A stretch of 64,000 nucleotides of DNA. Origin: an uncultured Clostridia bacterium (GTDB lineage: Bacteria; Bacillota; Clostridia; TANB77; CAG-508). The position numbers and the translations under genes were made by a program. The notes under the pieces were generated by a model. That model saw only the letters and a program-made list of their open reading frames with translations. It had not been told where the DNA came from and did not search any database. Location of the stretch: contig CAKOTF010000001.1 of NCBI GenBank assembly GCA_934120045.1, positions 1 through 64,000 on the forward strand. The letters run 5' to 3'. Shown here piece after piece: positions 27,869-37,112 of this stretch. Numbering within the stretch: position 1 is the first letter of the stretch; every line of letters begins with the position of its first letter.

Positions 27869-27905
27869 AATAAAAAAGACTTACCCTATAAATAAGAGTA
27901 AGCCA
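27869..27905 (-). terminator. Terminator of the minus-strand DNA-processing operon
   Basis: Read on the minus strand, GGCTTACTCT and AGGGTAAGTC form a stem with an AT-rich loop, followed by TTTTTT. Confidence 0.7.
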
Positions 27906-27929
27906 TAAAATAATTTTTTCATACGCTAA

Positions 27930-29001
27930 TTATGCAACTTTTTTCAATGAATACAACGTAAAAAAATCCTCATCTAATATTTCTTTAAATTCTGTTAATG
28001 TTTTTGTTTCAAGATTATATCCAAGTGGTATCAAATCTCTAAAAATCCTATTTATAATATAATCTAAATTATCATTTTGTCCAACTTTAAATACAAATAT
28101 AATATTAGTAACATTAACAGATTCAATAGCTTTTAATACTTGATATGAATTACTAATGTTAGAGAACGCAAGCATTGGAACATTTAAACTTGCTTTTATA
28201 TAATTTCCCAATAAAAAATTATCTGTTAATATTACTGTATTAGTATCTTCAAAAATATTGTTTTTAATTAATATGTTTTTTACTCCTGTTCCATTAATTT
28301 TGTCCTTGCTAGAAAACCACATATCCCTTGTATTGTTAAAAGGCTTATCTAAATGGACTGATAGTGCTTGTATTTTATAATTTTCATCAAAAACTGGTAT
28401 AAATATACCTTTTCCAGCCGAAAAAGTCCATTTAAAATCCGCCTCTTGATAAAATCCAGGAATGCCTGATAAATCATACATTTTTGCAAGTCTATATGCA
28501 ATTAATTTTCGTAGAATACATTTATTAGGTATTGTTCTATACATTTGTTCCTCAATAGTCGAATTTAAAAATCCAAGTTTATTTAGTTTTTGCTTGCTAC
28601 TTTGTTCAAGTTTTAACATTTTTATAAATGCAGTATATACTGCATTTCTTCTATCAATATCAGCAATTTCATTTATAGGGCTTATTGTTATATTACTTTT
28701 TTGAATCGAAAAACATTCTTTTTCTAATAACTCTTTATATGCTTTTTTAGTATCTATATTTCTCACTTTAGCATATAACCCTATTGAATATCCACCACTT
28801 CCACATCTACTACAACAATATTTATTATTTTGTATATTAAGGCTCATTGTTGCTATTTTACTATTTTTATTGTATCCGACAAAATGGACAAATTGCCTTA
28901 TATTCATATCCTCTTGTTTCTTTTATTTCTAAACATAAGTGATATGCAACATTTAATATATTAATATGTCTTATTACTTCTTCATAATCTTTTCTATCCA
29001 T
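27930..29001 (-). CDS. CHC2 zinc-finger primase-like protein, CGG +1 shift site
   Basis: A start at ATG 29001 and one +1 shift at 28878 (TGT C GGA TAC) give a 356-residue protein. The shift lies inside the zinc finger: CPFC joins GYNKNSKIA, then KYCCSRCGSGG completes the CHC2 site as in DnaG. Later TVILTDNFLLGNYIKA and IIFVF suggest a reduced Toprim fold. It could prime replication of the element. Without the shift only 44 residues would be made. Confidence 0.78.
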
Positions 29002-29019
29002 AACATTTTCCTTTCAATC

Positions 29020-29865
29020 TTATCCTGCTACCTTTATATTTTCTATTTCCATATAATTTTCAAGTCTTTTTATAAATTCATTTGCTGTTTTTTATATTTT
29101 TTCTCCTAACTCTAGTAAAATATTAATATCTCCATTAGTCCATGAAAGTATATATCTAAAACTACAATTTGAAGTATCTAATCCAAAATGATCAGCCACA
29201 ATATAAGCTACTGATTCTACAAATGTTTCTGACAGATTTCTTTCACTTTTATAATTAAAATCATCATAAAAAGCATGCGTTAGCTCATGAAGTAATGTGG
29301 AAGCCTTATCATCAATAGATAACATTTTATTTAATACAATACATTTCTCTTTTGGATTCCAATATCCTTGTACTTTTCCTAACCCTTCATTTTCTTTAAT
29401 TTGAAATGGAGAAAATGCACATAAATTATAAAATAAATCATTTTTAGTATTCGTATTCATTACTTCATTTTCAAAAGGTAATTTTTTTCCTGTTGTTTGA
29501 GAAATATCATATACATATGTAGCTCTATATGTAATATATTCAATAACTTCTCTCTTTTCCTCATCATTATCTAATACTTTTTTCTCATATTTCTGTTTAA
29601 TTGGATAAATTATTTGTATTCCTTTTGCACCATATTTTATTTTTCTTTCCATCTTCTGCCAAGTCTTAAAACCTGCTACTTTTGTTGCAGTTGGCATTTG
29701 AATATATATAAGAACCATATTATTAAAACTATATGAATGAAAGTTTTTACTAAATTCCAGAAACTTCTCATATTCTCCAGATTTTATAATTTCTGTTATT
29801 CCTTTTTTTATCTTATCAAAAACAATTTCTATTTTCTTCTTTTTTTCACTCACTTCTTCCATCAC
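29020..29865 (-). CDS. ArdC/ImmA-IrrE-like metallopeptidase domain protein with internal stop
   Basis: The N-terminal part resembles ArdC antirestriction proteins (FLEFSKNFHSYSFNNMVLIYIQMP, GFKTWQKMERKIKYGAKGI). The rest has a zinc-peptidase motif, STLLHELTHAFYDD (HExxH), then ETFVESVAYIVADHFGLD. A TAA at 29092-29094 ends the main frame after 257 residues. The same frame runs 23 further codons (KTANEFIKRLENYM...) to a second stop. Such a tail is usual in the family, so the stop looks like a late nonsense change, possibly CAA to TAA. Confidence 0.75.
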
Positions 29866-29866
29866 T

Positions 29867-31327
29867 TTATGCTACTCCTTTCAATATATTTTGTTCCCAT
29901 TCTTTTAAGAATTTCAATTCATTTTCTGTAGGTTGATTATTATTTTTTATTCTACTTTGTACAATTGTATTATTTCTTACTTCAATTGTAACAAGAGATT
30001 TTTTTGGATTCTTTATATTTCTCATAAAATAAATATCACATTCGCCATTAGCATATTTTTCTGCATAGGTTCTTACACAATTATTTTGTTGAGCACTCTC
30101 ATCTTGTAAATCTTTTATACTTGTTGCTGGAAGTATAATGAATTTTTTATCTTTAAAAGTATTTTTTAATAATTCTTTACTTCGTGTTATTATTGCTAAA
30201 TTTATAATTTTTGTATTATTAATTTTGTATTGTTTCTCTAGTTCATCATGCGAATCTTTTAAGTTTTGAGGAAAAGCATATTTATTGTTTTTTAAATCTA
30301 GTCCTAATGCTTTTGCAAATTTTAAATAGTCTGCATACATATGTATATCTATTCTATGACGTTTCATTTTTGAATATTTTATAAAACGATTTAAACTAAT
30401 GTATTTTGAAATTTCTTCAAAAGTATATGTTTCATCATTATAATAACCAGAAAAAGTCTCTAAATAATGAATTTTCTTAATATCAGTTTCTTGTAATATT
30501 CTTAATATTTTTAATTGCCTATATGTAATATTATTTCTTCTCATAAAAGAATAAAATGTTTTAGGAACACCAAAAATTGATTGAAAAGATCCTTTAGGAT
30601 TACACCAATATGCATTTAAAGCTAATTTATATAGTTTTAGCTTAGCTAGCATTTCGACTTTCAATATTTCTGACGTATTTTGTATTAGTTTTGCCAAATC
30701 CAAATAAAATGGTGAGTGTTTTACAATATCCCATATTCTACTATATTTAAAAGGCGTATCTTTTAAAGTATTTTTTATATTATTAGGAAATGGAATTGAA
30801 TAATCAATAAGTGAATAATTGCGAGTATATTCTCTCCATTTTCTTTCATCATAATAATTACTATGACATATATGAATACAACCTTGACACCTAGATACTC
30901 TATCATTTACATATACAGCTCTTTTACTTGTTTTGTCTGGAATTTCTCTTCCAAACTCTACAACTGATGATTTTGCTTGATGTTGTGAATCTATAGTTGT
31001 TTTTAATTCAAAATATCTTACAATTAAAGTATTATCAACTTTATCTAATATTGATAAGTAGTCTTTAAATTTATAATACTTTAAATTACTTCTTTTTATT
31101 AAATATTTATTATGGCATTGTGGACATTTTTCATATTCATTTATTCTTTTATTACTCACAAACTCTCTCTTACAATTGGTACAAAAACATCTGCATTTAC
31201 TTGACTTTATAATTAGATTATGAGACTTTGCCTGCTTTTTTACAAATTCATCCCAACCATTTGGTAAAATAAATTCTTCATCTATTCTTCTTAATATTTC
31301 TTTGTCTTTTACCTTTATATATCCCAT
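29867..31327 (-). CDS. PcfJ-like conjugation protein
   Basis: The 486-residue protein has an N-terminal zinc ribbon (CTNCKREF...CPQCHNKY) and the PcfJ domain at the C-terminus (LQDESAQQNNCVRTYAEKY, then IYFMRNIKNPKKSLVTIEV). PcfJ is encoded with PcfK on pheromone plasmids and related elements. Its molecular role is not known. It lies 2 bp after pcfK. Confidence 0.85.
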   Translation of the reverse strand: MGYIKVKDKEILRRIDEEFILPNGWDEFVKKQAKSHNLIIKSSKCRCFCTNCKREFVSNKRINEYEKCPQCHNKYLIKRSNLKYYKFKDYLSILDKVDNTLIVRYFELKTTIDSQHQAKSSVVEFGREIPDKTSKRAVYVNDRVSRCQGCIHICHSNYYDERKWREYTRNYSLIDYSIPFPNNIKNTLKDTPFKYSRIWDIVKHSPFYLDLAKLIQNTSEILKVEMLAKLKLYKLALNAYWCNPKGSFQSIFGVPKTFYSFMRRNNITYRQLKILRILQETDIKKIHYLETFSGYYNDETYTFEEISKYISLNRFIKYSKMKRHRIDIHMYADYLKFAKALGLDLKNNKYAFPQNLKDSHDELEKQYKINNTKIINLAIITRSKELLKNTFKDKKFIILPATSIKDLQDESAQQNNCVRTYAEKYANGECDIYFMRNIKNPKKSLVTIEVRNNTIVQSRIKNNNQPTENELKFLKEWEQNILKGVA

Positions 31328-31329
31328 TA

Positions 31330-31710
31330 CTACAATACCTCCTCAAATATTGATACTTGTTCATCTGACTCTTTAATACCTTTTTCTTTATCTGAAATGC
31401 TTTCTTTTGAAGCATCTGTAGCACTCTTTATTTTCTTTTCTTCCTTTTTTATCCCTAATTCTTCATTACTCTTACAAAAATAAGTTATTGCCCATAGATA
31501 TACTACTTTATCATTTACAGCTGCAACACCATTTTGAGCAAGTGTTTTAGCTTTTCCACATATAAATTCATACATACCTTTTATCGTTTTTTCTTCATTG
31601 TCAAATTTTTCTTGTAACTCATCCTTATCTTTTATATAATTGAATATTAAAACAACATTATAGTTGTTCATTTCAATTGTTTCTTGTTCTAATCTTTCTT
31701 TTCCTTCCAT
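31330..31710 (-). CDS. PcfK-like protein
   Basis: This 126-residue protein has the PcfK core (KEDELQEKF-like segment, YEFICGKAKTLAQNGVAAVNDKVVYLWAITYF) and an acidic, lysine-rich tail. It forms an operon with pcfJ. Family role unknown. Confidence 0.8.
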   Translation of the reverse strand: MEGKERLEQETIEMNNYNVVLIFNYIKDKDELQEKFDNEEKTIKGMYEFICGKAKTLAQNGVAAVNDKVVYLWAITYFCKSNEELGIKKEEKKIKSATDASKESISDKEKGIKESDEQVSIFEEVL

Positions 31711-31782
31711 TTCTTTCTCCTTAAAAAAATGAGATAAGATTAAAAATTAATCTTATCTCTATAAATCATTCTACACATTTAT

Positions 31783-32058
31783 TTAAGCAGCTTCTTCTAC
31801 CACTTCAAAGAAATTAATATATCTATTTTTATTTATCTTTGTAGTAATAGTTTTCATATATTGCTTTATTCCTTTAATTTCATCTTGTGAAACATTTATT
31901 TCAATAATTTTTGCAATTTTAATTCCATATTTTGTTGGTGCTTTTACTAAATCACCCTTATTTACTGCTATACTCGTGAAATATGTATATTCTTTTCCTA
32001 AAAAAGTTCTAGGACAAAAATTATCTTCATATTTAACTTTTACTATATTCTTTTCCAT
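31783..32058 (-). CDS. Small barrel-like protein of the DNA-processing operon
   Basis: I chose ATG 32058, which has GGAGG at the right distance, over ATG 32073. The 91 residues contain GDLVKAPTKYGIKIAKIIEI, a strand-turn pattern like the N-terminal barrel of primosomal protein PriA. No assigned function. It directly follows ssb. Confidence 0.55.
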   Translation of the reverse strand: MEKNIVKVKYEDNFCPRTFLGKEYTYFTSIAVNKGDLVKAPTKYGIKIAKIIEINVSQDEIKGIKQYMKTITTKINKNRYINFFEVVEEAA

Positions 32059-32072
32059 TACTTTTTCCTCCA

Positions 32073-32495
32073 TTAAAATGGCAAATCATCATCTTCAGCA
32101 ACTGAAAAATCTGGTTCACCTAACGTTTTATTTTCAACACTTGGTGCAAATAATATTGAGTCATTTGGTTGCTTATTCTTAGATTCTATAAAATCAACTT
32201 CTTCTGCTATTACTTCTGTAATATAATGTCTTTGACCATTATCGTCATCCCATATCCTTGTCTCTAATCTCCCAACTACAGCAATTTGATTTCCTTTTAC
32301 TATATACTTAGAAATATTTTCAGCCAATTTATTCCATGCAACAATATTAAAAAAATCAGCTTGTCTTTCTTCTCCTTGTTTGCAAAAACGTCTATTTACT
32401 GCTAATGAAAATGAAACTACCATTGTATTATTTGTTTGTGTATATCTTACTTCTGGATCTTTTGTTAATCGTCCTATTAAAATTACTTTATTCAT
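32073..32495 (-). CDS. ssb: Single-stranded DNA-binding protein
   Basis: A 140-residue OB-fold protein: MNKVILIGRLTKDPEVRYT, SLAVNRRF, FFNIVAWNKLAENISKYI and GRLETRIWDD. It ends with the acidic tip DDDLPF that recruits partner proteins. The start at ATG 32495 follows AAAGGAT. It protects single-stranded DNA during transfer or replication. It lies directly after an rpsF paralogue, as in the chromosomal rpsF-ssb-rpsR operon. Confidence 0.93.
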   Translation of the reverse strand: MNKVILIGRLTKDPEVRYTQTNNTMVVSFSLAVNRRFCKQGEERQADFFNIVAWNKLAENISKYIVKGNQIAVVGRLETRIWDDDNGQRHYITEVIAEEVDFIESKNKQPNDSILFAPSVENKTLGEPDFSVAEDDDLPF

Positions 32496-32508
32496 TTTTA
32501 TATCCTTT

Positions 32509-32793
32509 CTATATATCAATCTTAATCGTTATATATTGTAAAACTTCATCTCTAATTCTATACAATCGTTCAAGTTCAACAATACATTCTGGTTGTACCA
32601 AAAAAATTATTTCATAATAATATGCTTCTTTTTGTTTCTTTATTTCATATGGTATTTTTCTTACTCCAATTTCTCTAAAATTTTCTATTTTGCCATATTC
32701 ATGCATACATTTTTTCACCATGTTTACTATTTTCTTTCGTTTACTATCTGTTAGTTTGGTATTTAGTAAAAATATTGTTTCATATCTATTCAT
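32509..32793 (-). CDS. Element-borne paralogue of ribosomal protein bS6
   Basis: The 94-residue protein has the bS6 fold pattern: MNRYETIFLLNTKLTDSKRK, a helix, ENFREIGVRKIPYEIKKQKEAYYYEIIFLV and LERLYRIRDEVLQYITIKI. Tyr-Glu near the start and the RKIPYEI strand are typical. It lies inside a conjugative element directly before ssb, so it is most likely a passenger of an ancestral rpsF-ssb pair. It may alternatively control ssb translation. Confidence 0.8.
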   Translation of the reverse strand: MNRYETIFLLNTKLTDSKRKKIVNMVKKCMHEYGKIENFREIGVRKIPYEIKKQKEAYYYEIIFLVQPECIVELERLYRIRDEVLQYITIKIDI

Positions 32794-32814
32794 CTTCTCT
32801 CAATCCTTTCATGA

Positions 32815-33231
32815 TTATGCTGCATCCTTAAAAATATATTCCTTATTATGCTTTTCACATTTTTCTCTCATCTTTCTTTGATTAAAATAATATTCTTCTA
32901 GAAATTCTTCTCTAAAATATTTTATTTTTTTCTGATGCTTTGATAATTTAAACATATTTGTATATTTTCTAATATCCTTTTTTTTCATTGACACAATTTT
33001 ATTATTTTTTACTGATACAACTAAAAAAGTCCCAATCAATATATAACCACTAAAAATTCTATTTTGCTCCGTATAATCTACATTCTTAGATAAATAAATA
33101 GTATTACTTTCATTTATTTTAATCATCTGCAACTCTTTTCCTAATAAAGCCTTTATAAACTTAATATTTGCAGGAATTTTAGCTTGTTGTACTTCTTTTC
33201 CTGGCATTACTAATAAACATTTTACTTTCAT
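32815..33231 (-). CDS. DUF3846-like protein
   Basis: ATG 33231 is chosen because GGAGAAAGACG precedes it. The 138-residue protein has the DUF3846 pattern (VMPGKEVQQAKIPANIKFIKALLGKELQMIKI, then NRIFSGYILIGTFLVVS). Its C-terminal third is basic and helical. The family is common on mobile elements; function unknown. Confidence 0.6.
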   Translation of the reverse strand: MKVKCLLVMPGKEVQQAKIPANIKFIKALLGKELQMIKINESNTIYLSKNVDYTEQNRIFSGYILIGTFLVVSVKNNKIVSMKKKDIRKYTNMFKLSKHQKKIKYFREEFLEEYYFNQRKMREKCEKHNKEYIFKDAA

Positions 33232-33262
33232 TCGTCTTTCTCCTCCATTTTTATAATTAAGA

Positions 33263-34885
33263 CTATGCAACCAATTGCATAGCCTTTGTTCCTTCATAAT
33301 TTGATATTTTTAGATTCATTGACTTTTCAACTCTAGAAACTACAATTTGGGTATTACCTGCAAATTCTTCTATAAAATCATAATCAGCACAACTTTCGCT
33401 ATCATCAACAAAAAGCATAAAATTAATTCCAGAAATTTTATTTAGCATATTACTGATTTCTAGTGATGTAGCAATAGTTTCAGACCTAGATAGATTTTTA
33501 AATTCATTTGATTTATACGTAATAATAAAATCTTGTTTTATTTCTCCACTATCTTTTAAAATACTATAATATTTAATACTTACATTTTTTAAATGTTTTG
33601 TTGCAAATTGCATTTTTGCCTCAATATAATTAATAAGTAGTTTCTGGGCGATATCTTTTGCTTTCTTTATACTATCAATATTTTTATATAAATCAGCAAT
33701 ACTTTCTTGAAATTGTTTTATATCTTCCTTTGCTTCTTGAATATTATTTTTCTTTATCCTAATAGATGTATTAAATTGTTCTACTTCTAGTTTTTCTTTT
33801 TCTAATGCTTTTATTTGCATATCTACTTGCTTAATTTTTTCATTTTGTTCTTCAGAATTTTCATTTCCTAATGCATACAAATTACATTTTTCAATAGCTT
33901 GTCTTTTCTTTAATTCTTGCAATTCACCTTCTAATTTAATTTTAGTAGAATAATCATTTTCTAAATCACTTTTCATCTTTTGAATTGCACTTATCCTTCC
34001 AATATTATTTAATTTTTGCTTACATGTTGGACAACAAGAGATTGTATCATTTTTTAATGACATATAAATATTTTTTCCTTGAATCATTTTCTTACTTATA
34101 TTTTCTATTTGAATTTTATAATTTTCTATTTGTTTGTTTATATCTTCAATAACTTTTATTTGTTTTTCCCTGTTTTCAATTTTTTTATCAGATTTTAGAA
34201 AAGACACTTCTTGAAGTAATAAATCTAATTCTTCTTGTTTATTAAAATCTTTTGCTTCTTCTAGTTTTTGATTAATAATATTTTCAACATAAGCAATTTT
34301 ACCTTGATAATTTTTTATTTTATCTTCATACATTAATTTATTTGAATTTAATTCATTAATATACTTTGTTACATCTGTAGGACAACCCTCTAAAATATTT
34401 TTTTCCTCATTATCTAGTTTTTCATATATTTCTCTAATATCTATATTCGGTAAATACTTATCAAGTAAACTCTTTTGCTCTGATAGTGAACGACTAATAA
34501 AATAATTTGAATTTAGTATTGATAATAATAACTTCTTATCTTTATAAAAAGATATTAATTCTTTTTGTTCTATTTGCTTTTCATCTAACAATAAAAAATT
34601 ATTAAAATTGTTATATCTATTTTTTTGTCTCTTCAATATATGCTTAACTCCAAGATTATCTATAAAATGTAATTCTACATAGCAACTATCTGCATTTTTA
34701 TTTCCAAGGAAAACTTTATCATCTCCTGTTAAATTTGTTCCTAAAAAGCCCCATACAATTGCATATAATATATTGGTTTTTCCCTTTGCATTTCCACCTG
34801 TAATTAAAGTTGTATTATATAAATCGGTTTCAAACTCTTCTTCAAATTTTCTAAACCCTCTCGTTTTTATTCGTATAATTTGCAT
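33263..34885 (-). CDS. SbcC/Rad50-like AAA ATPase
   Basis: A 540-residue SMC-type ATPase. Walker A is ITGGNAKGKTNILYAI near residue 30. Two coiled-coil arms of about 140 residues flank a zinc-hook-like CCPTCKQKL near residue 285. A C-terminal half-domain follows, with signature-like NLSRSETIATSLEISN and a Walker B-like FMLFVDDSES. A DNA-end or replication-repair role is likely. No nuclease partner lies beside it. Confidence 0.8.
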   Translation of the reverse strand: MQIIRIKTRGFRKFEEEFETDLYNTTLITGGNAKGKTNILYAIVWGFLGTNLTGDDKVFLGNKNADSCYVELHFIDNLGVKHILKRQKNRYNNFNNFLLLDEKQIEQKELISFYKDKKLLLSILNSNYFISRSLSEQKSLLDKYLPNIDIREIYEKLDNEEKNILEGCPTDVTKYINELNSNKLMYEDKIKNYQGKIAYVENIINQKLEEAKDFNKQEELDLLLQEVSFLKSDKKIENREKQIKVIEDINKQIENYKIQIENISKKMIQGKNIYMSLKNDTISCCPTCKQKLNNIGRISAIQKMKSDLENDYSTKIKLEGELQELKKRQAIEKCNLYALGNENSEEQNEKIKQVDMQIKALEKEKLEVEQFNTSIRIKKNNIQEAKEDIKQFQESIADLYKNIDSIKKAKDIAQKLLINYIEAKMQFATKHLKNVSIKYYSILKDSGEIKQDFIITYKSNEFKNLSRSETIATSLEISNMLNKISGINFMLFVDDSESCADYDFIEEFAGNTQIVVSRVEKSMNLKISNYEGTKAMQLVA

Positions 34886-34887
34886 TT

Positions 34888-35091
34888 TTATTTTTCTCCT
34901 TCCTCTTCAAACTTTTTTAAATATTTTCCATTAATCCAATCTTCTGTTCCATCAATAAATTTTATATTGTAGTCTAAGAAAAATGGATCTCTACATATAA
35001 TTTTCGCAATTCTATTTTTGTAATATGTTCCTCTTTCCTTTCCAAATCCATTTACAATAACAATTTCATTATTTTTAAATTTATTAAACAT
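34888..35091 (-). CDS. 67-residue hypothetical protein
   Basis: Small soluble protein with strand-rich sequence (NEIVIVNGFGKERGTYYKNRIAKIICRDP), placed between two operon genes and overlapping the upstream one by 8 bp. Function unknown. Confidence 0.5.
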   Translation of the reverse strand: MFNKFKNNEIVIVNGFGKERGTYYKNRIAKIICRDPFFLDYNIKFIDGTEDWINGKYLKKFEEEGEK

Positions 35092-35449
35092 TATAATTCC
35101 AAGACTTACAATATTCTTTTAACTTATCATTATCAATAAAACAAAAATCTATTGTTTGTGGATTATCTGTCTTAAGAGTATCTAAAACATAAAAATTACA
35201 TGGAATCCTATTTATAATTTCTTTAACAATACCTAACTTCATTAAAAATTCAGTTATATGTGAATTTTCAGAATAATTTTTTATTGCAACTATACTTGGA
35301 GTATAAAAAAAACTATCATCGTATATAGTACACTCCATAATTGCTCCTTTGGCATTTTCAATTCTTATCTCCATAGCCATATTATTTCTAATATAACTTC
35401 CTACTATAAAATAACAATTTTTATAGTCTTTATATGTAAATGTTTTCAT
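35084..35449 (-). CDS. 121-residue hypothetical protein
   Basis: Soluble alpha/beta protein (TYKDYKNCYFIVGSYIRNNMAMEIRIENAKG) of the DNA-processing operon. No known domain is visible. Its end overlaps the next small gene. Confidence 0.5.
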   Translation of the reverse strand: MKTFTYKDYKNCYFIVGSYIRNNMAMEIRIENAKGAIMECTIYDDSFFYTPSIVAIKNYSENSHITEFLMKLGIVKEIINRIPCNFYVLDTLKTDNPQTIDFCFIDNDKLKEYCKSWNYNV

Positions 35450-35558
35450 TTTTTATTTTTCTCCTTACTTTTTTTCACTAAACTATTGACTTTTTTTAGA
35501 TTCATATCTTATACTATTCGTATAGTGATTTTCTTTTAATATGTAGTAGTATATTTGC

Positions 35559-36653
35559 CTATGCTACTATTTTTTTTGGTACTTTTCGCAAAATTTCAAC
35601 TTTTTTTGCAATAATATACTCATCAAATTTTTCAATTTCAACAGCAAGTTCAGTTCCTATATCACATGTTTCAATTTCTGCCATATATTCTGGATTTATA
35701 ATAATTTCCATTGTATTGTCTTCAATATCAACAACTTTGGCTATTAAATATTTTGTATCTACTCCTCTTTTTTTGAAATTCTGATATCTAGTCTCATATA
35801 AATAATAATGTGTCTTATTTGTATTTTCATTTTTTATTGAATTATCTGTTACTTGATTTTGTTTTTCAATTTCTTGTACTTTTTCTACCTGACTTGTTTT
35901 CTTATCTTCTTCAGAAACCAATTTATTTTTCTTACTTCTTTTTGAAGTCAATTTTGGAATATTTGTTTCTTCTTTGTTTTCTTCTAATGGTAAAGCTCTA
36001 TCTTCAATCAATTTGTTTTCACTTAAATTATTTAAATCAAAATCTTCTGTCTTTAAAATATCTAATACATAGTTATTATATTTTTTTCCTTCAGCTGATA
36101 TTTGTTCTTTTTGAGTCAAAAATAGAGTATAATCACCTTTCATTGTATTTCCTAAATACTTTTGAAAATTAATATACTCTTCTAATCTAGTTATTGATTC
36201 TTGACCTGTTATTTTCATAATCCATATTCTGTCCTTGCTAATTTCAGGTAATAAAAATTTTAATGTTCCTTCTCTATTACATGCTGGTTTTTGACACCCA
36301 TTCTGAATACTTCTATATTTGCAGTTTTCAGAACATTTAATATCTTGCCATTTGTTTGAAACTTTTTGCTTACCATCTTCTGAACCTTGCATACAATAAC
36401 ATACAGCACCACTTTGATTATATCTAATCTTTCTTATGGATAATGGGTTTTCATCAAAAAATCTAATCTTTAAACTCGTTTGTTTTTGATATTTTTCATT
36501 AAATTTATTAAGTAAAAAATTCATATTATCATTTCTAATTTTTGCAATAAAATATCCTAATTCTTTTACTTTTGTTTTATTATCTACAATTTGTTTTTCT
36601 CCATGTTGTACTCTTCCCACTATCGGCAAATTCATTCTAGCCACTTGTTCCAT
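35559..36653 (-). CDS. Gp3-like zinc-binding protein (possible recombination directionality factor)
   Basis: The 364-residue protein has a cysteine cluster in its first third (CSENCKYRSIQNGCQKPACN), followed by GTLKFLLPEISKDRIWIMKI and a SITRLEEYINFQ segment. This order matches the Gp3-like family, which includes directionality factors of some integrases. A low-complexity linker and a C-terminal strand-rich domain follow. As the first gene of the long minus-strand operon it may be a master replication or excision factor. The family match is by memory and moderate. Confidence 0.55.
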   Translation of the reverse strand: MEQVARMNLPIVGRVQHGEKQIVDNKTKVKELGYFIAKIRNDNMNFLLNKFNEKYQKQTSLKIRFFDENPLSIRKIRYNQSGAVCYCMQGSEDGKQKVSNKWQDIKCSENCKYRSIQNGCQKPACNREGTLKFLLPEISKDRIWIMKITGQESITRLEEYINFQKYLGNTMKGDYTLFLTQKEQISAEGKKYNNYVLDILKTEDFDLNNLSENKLIEDRALPLEENKEETNIPKLTSKRSKKNKLVSEEDKKTSQVEKVQEIEKQNQVTDNSIKNENTNKTHYYLYETRYQNFKKRGVDTKYLIAKVVDIEDNTMEIIINPEYMAEIETCDIGTELAVEIEKFDEYIIAKKVEILRKVPKKIVA

Positions 36654-37112
36654 ATTTTTTTCTTCCTTTCGATTTGTTTTGTGTAAAAAGATTTATTAAA
36701 AAAATCCTCCTTTCCCTATTCTAGGTATAAAAAAATAGAAAGTAATTAATCTATAAGGGGGATTATAAATTAACTCTTTCTTTATTTATATAAGTACACA
36801 AATAATCTATATTATATTTGTTTACTAATACCTATTTTATGCTACATATAAAATGTAGAATTATTACTACTAACTATTATTTAGTAGTTATGCCACAATA
36901 TTTGTGGATAGTTATAATTTTAAACTATAACATTATCTTTATACACACTTATATTTTACATTTTATAAAAACAAATATCAATAAACACATATTAAAAATT
37001 TTTTTACTTAATTTTTCAATACTTTCGAAGATTTTTTATATGGTATCTTCTATTTCTACTTTATAATTGTATTTATAGTTTTTTATTTTTTTCCAACTAC
37101 CGAATTATAATA
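36654..37112. other. 459-bp intergenic region with candidate replication origin
   Basis: No gene is visible. The centre (36842-36947) holds four successive perfect inverted repeats and two DnaA-box-like sites, described separately. The left part carries the promoter region of the long minus-strand operon. Confidence 0.5.
36842..36947. other. Candidate origin: four inverted repeats and DnaA-like boxes
   Basis: CTACAT/ATGTAG (36842-36858), ACTACTAA/TTAGTAGT (36866-36888), CCACAA/TTGTGG (36893-36907) and GTTATA/TATAAC (36911-36931) follow one another. TGTGGATAG (36903-36911) and TTATACACA (36939-36947) point towards each other and fit the DnaA box within one mismatch and exactly. It lies at the head of the replication operon. 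Confidence 0.45.
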
